A DNA stretch of 58,000 nt, taken from the NCBI GenBank assembly GCA_014529385.2, contig CM043958.1:127244817-127302816 (forward strand), read 5' to 3'. The notes beneath the pieces were generated by a model that was given only the letters and a program-made list of their open reading frames with translations, had not been told where the DNA came from and did not search any database. Within the stretch, counting starts at the first letter, position 1; the number at the start of each line of letters is the position of its first letter. Shown here one piece after another: positions 1 through 11,739 of the stretch. A program made the position numbers and the translations under genes. Source of the stretch: Adiantum capillus-veneris. Lineage: Eukaryota > Streptophyta > Polypodiopsida > Polypodiales > Pteridaceae.

Positions 1-110
1 TCTGGCTTATTTTACCCATATTGTGTGAGCCGTTTGTCCCATTGGTGTTGGCCCAAGCTCATTTGTATCTAAACATCAGAAATTCTCCTCTTTTGAGCTG
101 AGTTTTTTGG

Positions 111-112
<2 letters not shown>

Positions 113-143
<31 letters not shown>

Positions 144-150
144 TGTGTGG
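113..150. repeat. (GT)n microsatellite
   Basis: An almost pure GT run of about 38 bases. Both strands show open frames here, but they only translate the repeat and its low-complexity surroundings. The first 400 bases contain no recognisable gene. Confidence 0.95.
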
Positions 151-401
151 AGTGGGCAAGTGGATAGTCTCTCTCCTCTCACTCCATAGGTGTGTTCCCT
201 GTCTCGGCCAGGTGTGTTGTGTAAGCCGAGTGGTGCCCCATAGTGTGTGTGTGTATCTTCCCAAGAGTGTGTGTCGGGTCGTTATAGAGGCGCTGTGTGT
301 GTTTTCATCCCGCTCACAACGGCTTGGAGGATTACAATGTACATTCATTGATATGGTCAAAGAATCTCAAGAAATGAAGAGGGCAAGGAGGGGTAGCATG
401 T

Positions 402-3400
402 ATGGTTAAGAAAGGAGTGGAAGATTTTTTATCAATTGTGAAAGATGATAAGCACAAACGTTATGTATGGCTAAAAATTATGAAACCAAAAAGAGCACTC
501 ATTTTTGTAGCCAATTGCTACATTCCTCATCATGATTCCCCCTTTTATGCTTGCATGGATAGAGATGAATCATTTTTTTATTTAGAAGAGGAAATTGCTT
601 ATTTCAAAGGTGAAGGTGATGTTATTGTATTTGGGGATATGAATGCTCGCACAAAAACATTGCAACATGATACTCAACAATTTGATATGCCATACATTTC
701 AAGGGAGTTGGAGGAAGTTCACTTGTATGATCATACTTCAATGGATGAGAAAGAGTCGGATGAGTATGAAAGTTACTTTTACACATGTGTAATAGCACAG
801 GTATGCTCATTGCCAATGATGTATTTTTGTAGAGTGGAACCAATGAATTTACATGTAGAAAACATAATGGGGATAGTGTGACTGACTATATGCTACTTTC
901 CAAAGCCATCATATATTGCATAAAGAGTTTTATGTTTGGCCAATGGACCCCGAATTCAGATCATCGAACCTTATGTACTGACCTTACATGTGGAGAAGCA
1001 ACTAAGCATGATAATCTCAGCCAAAGGGAAGAGAAGTTATCACTACGTAGGATTTCAAACGGGCACCAATGTACATTGAAATGATTGATCAAAAGTTATG
1101 GATGACAAAGCTTCAATATGACACACCATTGAAAACTAAATGGGAAGGTTTCAAGAAAGTTATTTTTTCTTGTGCCGAAGAATGCTTTGCCATAAAGCAT
1201 CTCCATGGTATCAACAAAGATAGATCACGGAAAAGGTAGTTTGATAAAGAATGTCAAGATGCTCGAAAGTCCTTGATAAAGCTTGATGAAACTATGGACA
1301 AAGACAACTATCAAATTCATTTGCATACATACAAGGCATTGATTCAAAAGAAGAGAATAATATGGGAAGTAAAGCAACAACTTTCTCAAGTTGAAGGAAA
1401 GGCACGTACATGTGGAAGATTTTGGAGAAACTTGAGGGGCAAGCGGGTTGAGAATTTTGGTAACTTGAACCTTGTGGATATGCACACACATTGTAGGCAA
1501 TTATATGAGCAACCAAATGCTGAAAAAATATCATTTTATGGTTCACTCCCATGTATGCCCTTCTTTTTTTCTATTGAGGATGTATGCGGTTGGCTTGAAA
1601 AGTTGGTCACTTGCAAAGCGGGAGATCTTCAAGGTATCAAGCCGGAAATGATCAAATGGACGGGATATTTTACCCATGAGTGGATGTGCGATATGTTAAA
1701 CCTTACACTTCAACATGGTATGCCTTATGATTGGAGTACTAACTGGGTTAAGCCTTTGCATAAAGAAGGGGATGTAAAGAATGTAAACAACTACTGGACT
1801 GTAATGATTGGTTCTCTTATGGCAAAGTTATTTGGGTGCATAATGGAGATGAAATTGGGTGATTGGGCTAAAGAGAATGACAAGCGTGCAAAAGGACAAG
1901 CGGATTTTTATCGATGCTATAGCACCATTGATCATCTTGTCACTCTTCGTGTTCTCATGGAGGAAAGTCAATTGAAAGACAAGCAATTGTATTTTTGTTT
2001 TGTGGATTTTAAGAAAGTATTTGATATGATTCCACGTAACCATTTGTGGAGAAGGATGGAAGAACTCTAAGTGCCAAGTGAGTTTATGCTGCGATTTCTC
2101 AAATCTATGAGAAGGTGATGTGTCAATTGCGCATGGGAAGAGGAATTTCAAAAAACATTGTAAGCACTATTGGGGTTAAACAAGGACGTTCGTTATCACC
2201 AACTCTCTTTGGTCTATGCATTGATCAATTGGAACAAATGTAATTGACTTAAGAAGGCATTGAAGAGGTCACTATTTGCAATGCGGTAATCATGCTTTTG
2301 TTGTATGCGCATGATGTAGTGCTTCTAGCACACACTTTAGAAGATGCACAAAAGCTTATGGTTGTCCTTGAGAAATTTTGCTTGCATAGTGGGCTGATCG
2401 TGAATGAATTCAAAACAAAGGTTATGCTTGTGAAAACCAACCATAAGGAGAAGCCATGCATTGTGTACAACAATGAGACACTTGAAGTTGTTGAGAGCTT
2501 TAAGTACGTTGGCCTTGCGATTCTGTCCAATCACAAGTGGCATGAATGTGCTATGCGTCGTTTGGAAGCGGGAAAGAGAGCATAGTATACATTTGAGAAC
2601 ATGTGTAATGCGGGAAACATCAAGTGTTGGGTTCTCAAGAAGTACCTTTTTGATGCATAGGTGACACTGGTTCTTCTTTATGGAGTTGAAGTGTGGGACG
2701 GTCTACTTGGAAAGAGTTTGAGAATGTCCAAAAGTGTTTTCTTACAAACTTTCTCCAAGTTAAGACAAAACACCTTATATGCTCCTACTTCTTGAGTTGG
2801 GATCTCTTCCAATTGAGGTTATGGGCATGGAAAGGGTTGTGGAGTACATGATAAAGAAGCATCAAAACCCCTCACATCGACTTCCTACAATTGCATGGGA
2901 AGCAAGAAAAAAGGTTCAAAAGATGCATAAAAGCAAGATCTTGAGCACGAGCTGGATGCAAGACATAAAGAAGTGGTTTGGGAGATGGGATGCATTACAC
3001 TTGCTACATGATGCTTCAATTGACTCCCAAGTGAATGAAGTTTTTCTACAATGCCAATGTATTACGGCTTGGGAGAAATCCTATGGGTCACACTTCATAC
3101 ATTACACCACCCATATTGCCCCCAATTACAAAACCATGTTCTTCGCTGAAAGAGGAAGCGCACTCACACTTATATGCTTGAGCCTATCCTCTTGTCAGTG
3201 ATACGCACTATCGCAGCCATTTGGCTTAGCTCCCATTCCCTTTGATACAAGACAGGGAGTTGGGGCAATGGAGAAGAGTCAAATTGATTGTGCACACTAT
3301 GCTCACTGCAAGTTTGAGAGTCTGAGTACCACACACTACTAGAGTGCTCAGCTTTTGGTCACATCCGAACTTGCTTCTCTCACATTTTCAACCATGACTT
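402..3400 (+). pseudogene. Decayed LINE (non-LTR retrotransposon) ORF2: endonuclease, reverse transcriptase, zinc tail
   Basis: The order and motifs are those of a LINE ORF2, which nicks target DNA and primes reverse transcription there. Piece 402-881 is the APE-type endonuclease (NCYIP, then VIVFGDMNART). Piece 1273-2070 enters the reverse transcriptase (FVDFKKVFDMIP, close to the family FVDFKKAFD). A stop (TAA at about 2068) and frameshifts follow. VKQGRSLSPTLF is encoded at about 2173-2208, then YAHDVVLLA at about 2302-2328, where the catalytic ADD motif has become AHD. The FKYVG and AMRRLEAGKRA stretches are typical of the thumb region. Piece 2779-3201 is the downstream domain. At about 3285-3345 a degraded Cys/His tail (HTLLECSAF) matches the zinc finger found after RT in many LINEs. 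The 5-prime end of the endonuclease is missing, so the copy is truncated as well as mutated. Clade not assigned. Confidence 0.85.
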
Positions 3401-3557
3401 AGACCTACACACTTTCCTCTCCCAGCCACACAGTGTGGGCTCTGCATTACAACTCTCATCACCACAATTTTGGAGCATTGAGAGTCACTCATTAGCCATA
3501 CACATACTACATCACACCCATAGGTCATATTTGACCTCCGAGGACAATAATGAAATC

Positions 3558-3576
3558 TATCTCTCTCTCTCTCTCT

Positions 3577-3613
<37 letters not shown>
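3558..3613. repeat. (CT)n microsatellite with a C7 interruption
   Basis: CT repeat of about 56 bases directly after the LINE remnant. It may descend from the element's 3-prime tail, but this is inference. Confidence 0.95.
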
Positions 3614-3615
<2 letters not shown>

Positions 3616-3849
3616 GGTGCACACATGCAGTTGGTGCGCACATGCACCAGCTGCAGCTCCCCAACCGGTGGAGATTTTATGGTGCCAAAGACAAAGCACT
3701 CACCGAATGGCGAAGCTTGAAAGCTCTCTCCCTACGAATCTATTCACAAATATGTAGACAAGTTTTGGGATTTACATCTCAAAGCCACAGTTTACAAAAA
3801 GATGGATTTTGGAGAGTAAAAACAACAATTTTGTGCTGGTTTATCTGAG

Positions 3850-6175
3850 GATATGGCGGAGTATGTTAACTCCCAAAGACCATGCACCATATCTGCGATC
3901 ATACACCATACCATGATGGCTTCAAGAATCAACTTCCAACAAGGGCTAAGAGAAATCTTAAGCCCATGGAAAACAAGGACCGTAATGAGCCTAAGGGGAA
4001 GGACAACGTCCAAAAGTCTCCCAAAGGCAACACCCACAACAACAAAGCCAAGGAGAAGGGAGTTTATAAAGGCAAAACTAAACTCTCTCCTAAAGAGTTA
4101 GAGCGTTATCGAAAAGATAACCGTTGTTTCAAGTGCGGGGAGCAAGGGCATGCCTATCGTGATTGCCCCCACAAGAATACACGTAATGAGCCTCCTAGAG
4201 ATACCTTGGTCAAAATTCAAGAAGAGGATGCTCATCACAAAGGATCTCCTCTATGTCATGGTTGAGGAAAGGTAAGAGAACATGATGCTTTCATTCTCTT
4301 TGACCCTGGTTCTACTCAGTATTTCATATCCACAGAGTTGGCCACCAAGCTAGGCATCCAAGCCTATGAGATGAGAGATGTCCTACCTACGGATTGTGCT
4401 TTCAAGGGGCAAGAAGCCTCAGACACTCCCTTAATTGGGAAATTGAGGCTCCATGTCCAAATCTATGTGGGAAAGGAGGATTTCTTCATCTCTCTTCTCA
4501 AGCATGAGGATGTAATCCTAGGGGCACCATGGTTTGATCGCATGTCTGCCAATGTTAAATTCCCTGAATGACAAATCTACTTTAGGTTCAGGAAATAATA
4601 TATGTACATAGATGCTAAGGAGTTGGGTAGTACCATACCTATTGTACATAAGCAAGCTTTCAATAAGTCAATAAAGAGCTCAATTTTTGTGTACATGATT
4701 TTTGTTAAAGATTCTCAAAATGAACCTAATGCTTTAGCAAAAGAATATATAAACAATATTAGAGTTATCCAAATTCCTCAAGGGATTCCAAGATGTTTTT
4801 ATTGACGACATCCCTTGTGAGCTACCTCCCAAACGAGAGGATGACGACCATGCAATTGAAATTCTTCCAAGAAGCTCACTGCCTAATAAACCTCCTTATC
4901 AAGTTTCTCAAGCTCAACAAAAGGAGATTATGGGGCAAGTGCATGAGTTGGTCGAGAAAGGCATGGTTAGGCCTAGCTCATCTCCATTTTGTTCACGAGT
5001 GTTATTAGTGCAAAAGAAAGATGGCACATATCATATGTGTGTCGACTATAGAGCACTAAATAGGATCACTATCAAGAATAGATTTCCCGTTCCACGAGTA
5101 GAAGACCTATTTGATAAGCTACAGGGGTCGACCTACTTCAGTAGGATTGACCTAAAAAGTGGCTACCATCAAATAAGGATAGTTGATCAAGACATTGTAA
5201 AGACCGCATTTTGCACTACGTTTGGTCTTTACGAGTACATTGTCATGCCTTTTGGCTTGACCAATGCACTAGCCACATTTAATCGCGTAATGGAGAAGCT
5301 ATTCAGGCCTCATCGAACCTTTACTGGAGTGTTCTTTGATGATATAATCATCTACTCTAATTCATTCGACGAACACAAGCAACACCTCTTGGTAATGTTT
5401 CAAGTTTTATGAGAGAATAAACTTTATATAAATCGAAACAAAAGTGACATTTTTTTACAAGAGATTCAGTATTTAGGTCACATTATCTCTCAAGATGGTA
5501 TCCAAATGGATCCATCAAAGTCACAGGTAATAAAAGGATGGCCTAATCCAAGGAATTTGAAGAAGCTTTATAGGTATGTGTGCATACTATAGACGCTTCA
5601 TAGAAAAGTTATCACCAATTATGGGACCATTACACGACCTAACAAAGAAAAACGTTAGGTATATATGGTCCACCTAGGAGAATAATGCTTTCGAAAAGCT
5701 TAAAGAGAAGCTTATCTCTCAACCTGTGATTACACTACCGGATGATCTATCAAAGCCATTTGAGGTCCAATGTGACGCCTGTGGTGATTGTCTTGGAGCT
5801 GTTTTGCTACAAGAAGGGCACGCCATAGCCTATGAAAGTCGAAGGCTCAACCTTGTTGAGCAAGCTCTAGGGATATATGAGAATGAACTCTTAGCAGTTC
5901 TACATGCTCTAGACTCGTGGAAGCACTATTTATTGGGAACTCTTTTCATTCTGCGAATGTATCACCAAAGCCTGAAGTACTTCATGACGGAGACCAAGCT
6001 CTCCGACAAACAAATGAGGTGGGAAAATTTTCTTTGGCAATTTCATTTTCATATTGCTCACATTGTTGGCAAGCATAATCAAGTGGCTGATGCACTCTCA
6101 AGACGGCCGAGAGTGAATGCGGTATCCATAGAAACTCACAATGATCTATCTTCTATGATATACTCATGGCTCATT
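3850..6175 (+). pseudogene. Decayed Ty3/gypsy gag-pol fragment (zinc knuckle to RNase H)
   Basis: Reads in the usual order with frameshifts and stops. Gag end: CCHC knuckle CFKCGEQGHAYRDC at about 4126-4170. Aspartic protease: FDPGSTQYF at about 4300, where the family has DSGST, so the Ser after the catalytic Asp is Pro. VILGAPWF of the protease core follows at about 4513. Reverse transcriptase: 4930-5412, with VDYRALN, FSRIDLKSGYHQI, MPFGLTNA and the active site FFDDII. A TGA at 5410 ends that frame; KSDIFLQEIQYLGHII continues out of frame. RNase H-like: 5726-6205, with AIAYESRRL and HNQVADALSRRPR. Integrase, LTRs and 5-prime gag are absent. It is a truncated and inactive copy. Confidence 0.9.
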
Positions 6176-6194
6176 AGAAAAATTACCAAATCTA

Positions 6195-6600
6195 CCATGC
6201 TTTGAAGAGATGCCACGTTTGTACTTTTGATGTTTGTGTCATAACAATGTTGAATAGGATGGAACTCATATTTACCACCACTGCCTCAGTATTCATGATT
6301 CTCCTCGCGAGGATCATGCTGAATAGCTTTTTGAATACATAATTTGGGTTGTTCTTTAGATTGAAAGCTTCATCAACAAATTTATATGGTACATTGTGTT
6401 CTAGCACTGAGACTGGGATGCCATAACCCCCATCTTTGTATTTCTTCGTGGCCTGAGGGGTTTCCTTTAGAAAATTGCTAATTGCATCTGTTGTGCGCGG
6501 TTGGAATTTTGATGCAACTTAAAGGTAGGCGTTGAGTTGTGCAATGTAAGCTTCGTATGTTGAGGACCTTTCTTGACAAGGGTGGCTTCTTTGGCAGTCC
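6195..6600 (-). pseudogene. Unidentified minus-strand coding remnant
   Basis: Read on the minus strand from about 6600 to 6195, one frame gives a protein-like stretch (STYEAYIAQLNAYL, then FLKETPQATKKYKDGGYG, then PYKFVDEAFNLKNNPNYVF) with a single stop in about 130 codons. Composition is that of a soluble protein, not of low-complexity DNA. I do not recognise the family. It abuts the end of the gypsy fragment, so it may be an exon or another element's remnant. Confidence 0.4.
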
Positions 6601-6623
6601 GAACGAGATCTTAAATGGGTAGG

Positions 6624-6727
6624 ACATAAGGGCTTAGGGCCTATGCTTTAGCACAAGCGTGTGAACATGATTTGAACATAAGGGCTTAGGGCCTATGCTT
6701 TAGCACAAGCGTGTGAACATGATTTGA
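6624..6727. repeat. Tandem duplication, 2 x 52 bp
   Basis: Two adjacent copies of a 52-base unit beginning ACATAAGGGCTTAGGGCC; identical as read. A recent slippage or unequal exchange event in noncoding sequence. Confidence 0.95.
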
Positions 6728-6939
6728 ACAGACTTGGTCATCCAGGAAAACATGGAGTCAAAATATGACAAGTTTTCTATTGAGACCGTGAGGAAAAGTG
6801 GTCCTTTTGCCTTGAATAAGAAATTAAAATAAAATTAGCAGTATTTTAAAACGAGAGGCCAAAAAATTCTAGGAAGTTCATTAGAAGATTGGAATTTGGT
6901 AGGGTGGTAGGTAAAATGAACTGCGAATATTATGAATTC

Positions 6940-7350
6940 AGAGGAGAGAGAGAGAGGAGAGAGATACGGTTGGGCCTGCCAGCTAGAGCCCAACACTGCC
7001 AGCCCACGATACCATGTTCCCAGGTCTCTCTCCTCTCTCCTGATGATGGTACCCGCTCACAGTGAGTGGGCACACCTCTCTCTCTCTCTCTCCCACACAC
7101 ACACACACACACACCTCTCGTCTAAACCAGAGGTGCATTGTGAGTTTGCTATCAAGCGCGCCGTTGCTCTCTCTCACACACATACACGTCAGCTTTCGTT
7201 CTCACAAGCACATGCCGCCCTCTCATCGAGCTCTGTCTGTGGGTCTCGGTTGTTTCTTCAGCGTGATGATCGTTCTCTAGCACAGACAGCTCTCCCGTCC
7301 ATGCAAATTTGATTTTCACCCACACACACTCTCTCTCTCACATATTACAT
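6940..7350. repeat. Microsatellite-rich region upstream of the receptor kinase
   Basis: Holds a GAGAGA run (6942-6962), a (TC)n(AC)n tract at 7076-7114 and several shorter TCTC and ACAC patches up to about 7340. It lies 150-550 bases before the receptor kinase start codon, so it is probably promoter or 5-prime leader. CT-rich leaders are common in plants, but no TATA box or transcription start could be fixed by eye. Confidence 0.7.
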
Positions 7351-7499
7351 TCCCTGCTCCTTTGTCTTGCAAGAGCCACACAGTTATGGTATGCAAGCAA
7401 ATGTGAGTCGGCTCTGCAACAGGGCGGCATTGTCATAGTGTCGCCACCGCCAGCGAAGCTGCCTATCTGCAGAGGTTAAAACTCACAGAAAAACCCATT

Positions 7500-10133
7500 A
7501 TGGCTTTGCCAAGATCTTCAGCTTCCCCTGTTCGTCTAGTCCCTCTCTTATTTCTTTGTTTTTGCTCCCCTGTTTCTTCTGCTACCACATTCAATGCAAG
7601 GGATGAGTATCGCATAGCTTGCGGTGTGTCATCGAATTTGACCGATTCGCAGGGCCGCTTGTGGACAGGGGATGCTTCCAACGCTGCATCAGGTAACCCT
7701 TATCTGAACTTGAATTTAGGCAAGGACATCAATGCATCCTCATCAAGCCAAAACATCAACCTCCCGGACTCTGTTCCCTTTTCGTCGGCACGTATCTTCA
7801 CCAGTCCGGCTACATACTCCTTTCCTGTCAGCCCCGGCCGCCATTGGATACGCCTGTACTTCTACCCCTTGGATTTTTCGACATACAGCATTTCAGATGC
7901 AATCCTAACAGTGGAAACAGATACCTACACTCTCATGCAAAATGTTAGCCTGTCTTATGTCATGTCGGCGCTGAATCTTGGCTTTATATTCAAGGAGTTT
8001 TCTGTGAATGTGACTGAGAATTTCTTGACACTGAATTTCATCCCCGGCAGTAGTCCAAACGCATATGCTATGGTGAATGGCATAGAGATCTTGTCCATGC
8101 CTGAGGATATGTATGTGAACACCTTGAATGCAGTGAATCTGGATGCTGAGATTCCATTTCCAGTGCCTGGGACAGTGCTAGAGACAATGTTTCGACTCAA
8201 TGTCGGCGGACAGGCCATTGTTGAGAGTAATGATGCTCTCGGGCGCCTTTGGGCAACAGATGAAGCTCACATTTTTGGAGCTCAACAAGGCGTTGCCACA
8301 TCTGTACCCCATGCTATTTCTTATGGCACTCTCGACAACTTCACAGCACCAGAAGGTGTGTATACGTCGGCCCGCTTCATGACAAATTACAATGATGTCA
8401 ACATGCAGTTCAATCTCACATGGAATTTTTCTGTCGACCCTAACTTCACCTACTACACTCGCTTTCATTTTTGTGAGATTCAGTACACTAAGAGCAACAT
8501 GAGGGTTTTTGACATCTTCATCAACAGTCAGCTAGCAACTCCATCATCATATGATGTGGTGGGGGCAGCAGGAGGACCGTTCGTTGCTTCTGTTCTTGAT
8601 TTTGCCATGCCATTTCAGCCGACCGATGCGCCCTTCATCACAGTGGAACTTCACCCTAACATCATCTCACGACCTAGTTACTACAATGCAATCTTGAATG
8701 GCTTGGAGATCTTCAAAATGAATGATTCTGCTGGCAATCTTCAGGGGCCACGCCCTCCTCCGCTTGCTGTGCCCCCATTAAATATTTCGTCTCCTTCAAT
8801 AGGGACATCAAGCAAAAAGTTTGTGGCAATTATAGGAGGAGCTGCAGGCTCAGTAGCTGCTTTAGCTGCTCTTTGCATTATCCTGTTATGCTTTTGCCGG
8901 AAAAGCAAGAAGGGCGGTGGAGGCCGTTCTCCCTCATGGCTGCCGCTTCCTTCTCATGGAGGCAACTCACACTCTATTGTAAGCAAGCTTTCGACAACTT
9001 CTCGAAAGAGTGGCACGGGCAGCTATGTCTCATCTGTGCCATCCAACAACTGCAGATACTTCACCTTCTCTGAGATTTTGGAGATGACTAACAATTTTGA
9101 TGAAGGGCGTGTGGTCGGAGTAGGAGGTTTTGGGAAGGTTTACAAGGGGGTATTGGAGGATGGGACCAGTGTTGCAGTGAAGAGAGGGAACCCTACCTCA
9201 GAGCAAGGTGTAACTGAGTTTCAAACAGAGATTGAGCTTTTGTCGAAGCTTCGACATAGACATTTGGTCTCTCTCATTGGGTTTTGTGAGGATCATTCAG
9301 AGATGATCTTGGTGTATGATTACATGTCTAATGGTCCTTTGCGTGGTCATCTTTATGGGGCTGGACTTCCGTCCCTTTCCTGGAAACAGAGGCTTGAGAT
9401 ATGCATCGGGGCCGCCCGGGGACTACATTACTTACATACTGGTGCTGCTCATGGGATTATTCATCGCGATGTCAAGACAACCAACATTTTGCTTGACGGG
9501 GACTTTGTTGCGAAAGTGTCAGATTTTGGGCTTTCAAAGACAGGGCCATCGCTCGACCATACGCATGTGAGCACAGCAGTGAAGGGCAGTTTTGGATACC
9601 TTGATCCAGAGTACTTCCGTCGGCAACAGCTCACGGAGAAATCAGATGTCTACTCCTTTGGGGTGGTGCTTCTAGAGGTTCTGTGTGCAAGGCCGGCCAT
9701 TAATCCTACTCTTCCAAGAGAGCAGGTCAACATGGCAGAGTGGGCGGTGCACTGGCAGAAGAAGGGCATGCTGGATCAGATCATAGACCCTGTTCTGGTA
9801 GGGAAAATAGGGAAGGAGTCCTTGAAGAAGTTTGGGGAAACGGCGGAGAAGTGCCTGGCGGAGTCGGGGCTTGATCGGCCAGCTATGGGTGACATTCTGT
9901 GGAACTTGGAGTATGCATTACAATTGCATGAAACTTCTGCAGAGAAGGAGCTGGACATGAGCAATCCGCGAGTGAAGGAGATAGATTTGAAGGTTGTTCC
10001 GGAGGTTGAGCTCTCAGAAATGGATGCAAAGAAGATGGATATTAGTCACAATAGTGCTATGTTTAGTGAGGATTCAGATGAGACTACTGCAAGTGCTGTC
10101 TTCTCGCAGCTGGTGAATCCACAAGGAAGGTAA
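7500..10133 (+). CDS. CrRLK1L-type malectin-like receptor serine/threonine kinase
   Basis: Intact, intronless 877-residue receptor kinase; 830-900 residues and few or no introns are usual for this family (FERONIA, THESEUS, HERK groups). Residues 1-27 are a signal peptide. About 35-415 form the two malectin-like domains that in this family sit in the cell wall space and bind RALF peptides or pectin; many N-glycosylation sites are present. Residues 441-466 are one membrane span (FVAIIGGAAGSVAALAAL), followed by basic residues. The kinase runs from about 530 to 810: glycine loop VGVGGFGKVYKG at 538, Lys561 (VAVKRG), HRD at 655-657, DFG at 675-677, GSFGYLDPEYF in the activation segment. All catalytic residues are present, so an active kinase is expected. 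The C-terminus (FSQLVNPQGR) matches the family tail. The ATG at 7500 directly precedes a good signal peptide, which supports this start. It is the only intact host gene in the window. Which CrRLK1L subgroup it belongs to needs a tree. Confidence 0.97.
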   Translation: MALPRSSASPVRLVPLLFLCFCSPVSSATTFNARDEYRIACGVSSNLTDSQGRLWTGDASNAASGNPYLNLNLGKDINASSSSQNINLPDSVPFSSARIFTSPATYSFPVSPGRHWIRLYFYPLDFSTYSISDAILTVETDTYTLMQNVSLSYVMSALNLGFIFKEFSVNVTENFLTLNFIPGSSPNAYAMVNGIEILSMPEDMYVNTLNAVNLDAEIPFPVPGTVLETMFRLNVGGQAIVESNDALGRLWATDEAHIFGAQQGVATSVPHAISYGTLDNFTAPEGVYTSARFMTNYNDVNMQFNLTWNFSVDPNFTYYTRFHFCEIQYTKSNMRVFDIFINSQLATPSSYDVVGAAGGPFVASVLDFAMPFQPTDAPFITVELHPNIISRPSYYNAILNGLEIFKMNDSAGNLQGPRPPPLAVPPLNISSPSIGTSSKKFVAIIGGAAGSVAALAALCIILLCFCRKSKKGGGGRSPSWLPLPSHGGNSHSIVSKLSTTSRKSGTGSYVSSVPSNNCRYFTFSEILEMTNNFDEGRVVGVGGFGKVYKGVLEDGTSVAVKRGNPTSEQGVTEFQTEIELLSKLRHRHLVSLIGFCEDHSEMILVYDYMSNGPLRGHLYGAGLPSLSWKQRLEICIGAARGLHYLHTGAAHGIIHRDVKTTNILLDGDFVAKVSDFGLSKTGPSLDHTHVSTAVKGSFGYLDPEYFRRQQLTEKSDVYSFGVVLLEVLCARPAINPTLPREQVNMAEWAVHWQKKGMLDQIIDPVLVGKIGKESLKKFGETAEKCLAESGLDRPAMGDILWNLEYALQLHETSAEKELDMSNPRVKEIDLKVVPEVELSEMDAKKMDISHNSAMFSEDSDETTASAVFSQLVNPQGR

Positions 10134-10680
10134 GGGCATGATCAGGCCTCCGCATACATGCAGCGTCTGCACGGCTGCGTCGTGTGATGATGATGGGGCA
10201 TAAGTGAGCTTCCTGATACTTAACTCAATGGAATGTGAGGGCTACTACACAAGCGAAGTACCCCTCATTGAGAGAGATGTGAAGGCAAGATGACAGAATC
10301 TGAGGTAATGCCAAAATGCAGGGGTCTCTTTCAAAGTGCTCTTTTCAATTGAGTATACTGATTAACCAATGGGGATGCTTCTTTGTAAAGCATTTAGTCA
10401 GTGTCAATGATATATGTAAGCTTTGTGATGTATTGCAAATCCAGCCCACCCTTTACATGTACATGCTGATATTATTATTGTTTTTTTTTTTTTGGAAGGA
10501 AAGGCTTTTTTTTGTATTGGCTGGCCAGTGTCAGAAAAGAGCAGTTGCTTTTCTCATAGTTGGCTTCTATTTGATTGTGTATGAATGGAGCTATGGACAT
10601 GTGATTTGTTGAGAGGTGCTCTTTCGTTCACACCAGGAAAGTGAAAGTTTGTTTGTCATTTAATACTTGTCTTGCACACA
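10134..10680. other. 3-prime flank / probable 3-prime UTR of the receptor kinase
   Basis: AT-rich, with a T-run at about 10482-10494 and no coding signal beyond short chance frames. Presumably contains the transcript end; no canonical AATAAA was seen. Confidence 0.5.
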
Positions 10681-10912
10681 AGAAGTTTTGGACAAATTCT
10701 CACAATAATTCACACATTGTGACTTACCTCAACATCATGAGCTTCTGTGAGGGAAGCATTGCATACTTGGCTAGGTACGATTGGGGGTAGGGGACCGCCG
10801 GCCCCGGTGGGGGGCCGGCGGTCCCCTACCCCCAATCGTACCTAGCTAGGTATGTGGTGCCTCCCGAGCAGAAGCTCATGATGTGTTGCATTGTATGAAA
10901 AACACTGGAAAA
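10681..10912. mobile_element. Foldback/MITE-like hairpin element, copy 1
   Basis: The core 10732-10883 is a long inverted repeat: arms of about 70 bases (CATGAGCTTCTG, then GGTACGATTGGGGG, then GACCGCCGGCCCC) pair with the downstream half almost to the centre, leaving practically no loop. Outer flanks (AGAAGTTTTGGACA at 10681; TTGCATTGTATGAAAAACA at the right) are shared with copies 2 and 3, so the repeated unit is larger than the hairpin. No coding capacity; mobilisation would need enzymes from elsewhere. Confidence 0.75.
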
Positions 10913-11031
10913 GACTCCATTTTCCTACATGAGAAAATTTCTAAATCTTGTGTTGGTTCCTTTTCCTTTTGGAATGCTAGTTACAACTGGATGGTCCCAA
11001 TGGTTGTTTCTCCTTTGTCAACTAATGCATG

Positions 11032-11064
11032 CCCCCCCCCCCCCCCCCCCCCCCCCCCTCCCCC
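11032..11064. repeat. Poly-C tract
   Basis: About 28 consecutive C residues followed by TCCCC. G-rich on the other strand, so quadruplex formation is possible. Confidence 0.95.
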
Positions 11065-11309
11065 TATTTTTGAAGGGTGACCCCCGTACGTCATTTGAAG
11101 GGTAGAATTACTACCTCCCCTTCTTCAAGCCCTTTTTAAGCTAAAGTAAAGGGTCACTATTAAAGTTTTTTTTAAAACTGTTGACCTTTTTTACAAGGGT
11201 TATTTTTGTTCCGGCTCTTCCGTTAAGGGTAAAAGTGTCTTCTAAGGTAGTAGCCTATTTTCCCGGCCATTGCCCACAAACACATACACAAGAAGATTTT
11301 AAAGCAGTG

Positions 11310-11467
11310 TCTATTTTAGTGCTTTTCATACAATGTGTAACATCATGAGCTTCCGCTCGAGAGGCACCGCATACCTAGCTAGGTACGATTGGGGGCAGGG
11401 GACTACCGGCCCCCCGCCTACCCAATCCTACCTAGCTAGGCATGCAGTGCCTCCCTCACAGAAGCCC
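11310..11467. mobile_element. Foldback/MITE-like hairpin element, copy 2 (inverted orientation)
   Basis: Core 11339-11467 carries the same ATACCTAGCTAGGTACGATTGGGGG arms with a shorter GC-rich centre (CTACCGGCCCCCCGCC). The AGTGCTTTTCATACAATG flank lies on the left here, whereas it is on the right and reverse-complemented in copies 1 and 3, so this copy is inserted in the opposite orientation. The arms have diverged more than in copy 1. Confidence 0.7.
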
Positions 11468-11739
11468 AAAATACTTTAAAGTTTAACTTTAGAGTGCCTT
11501 GGAAATGAGGATTAAGCTGATTTTTGAAGCTTCTTTTAGCGTACAATTTGGGCACAAGGATCCTCCAAGAAATAGTGAAAGATGGAATAAAGGGTTTCTA
11601 ATAAAATTGCCGTAAGTCGTCTCGTTGAAGTTAATTTTGAATTGAAATTGAGTAGGTTATCCTCAAGCGTTGGCAATGGTCCTCTTAGGCACAAGTCACA
11701 AATTGAAAATTCTTAAACTTTAATACTCTCTCTCCTCCA

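Noticed and set aside
9316-9570. Overlapping 84-codon frame inside the receptor kinase
   Set aside because: Shadow of the kinase coding sequence in another frame, without independent support.
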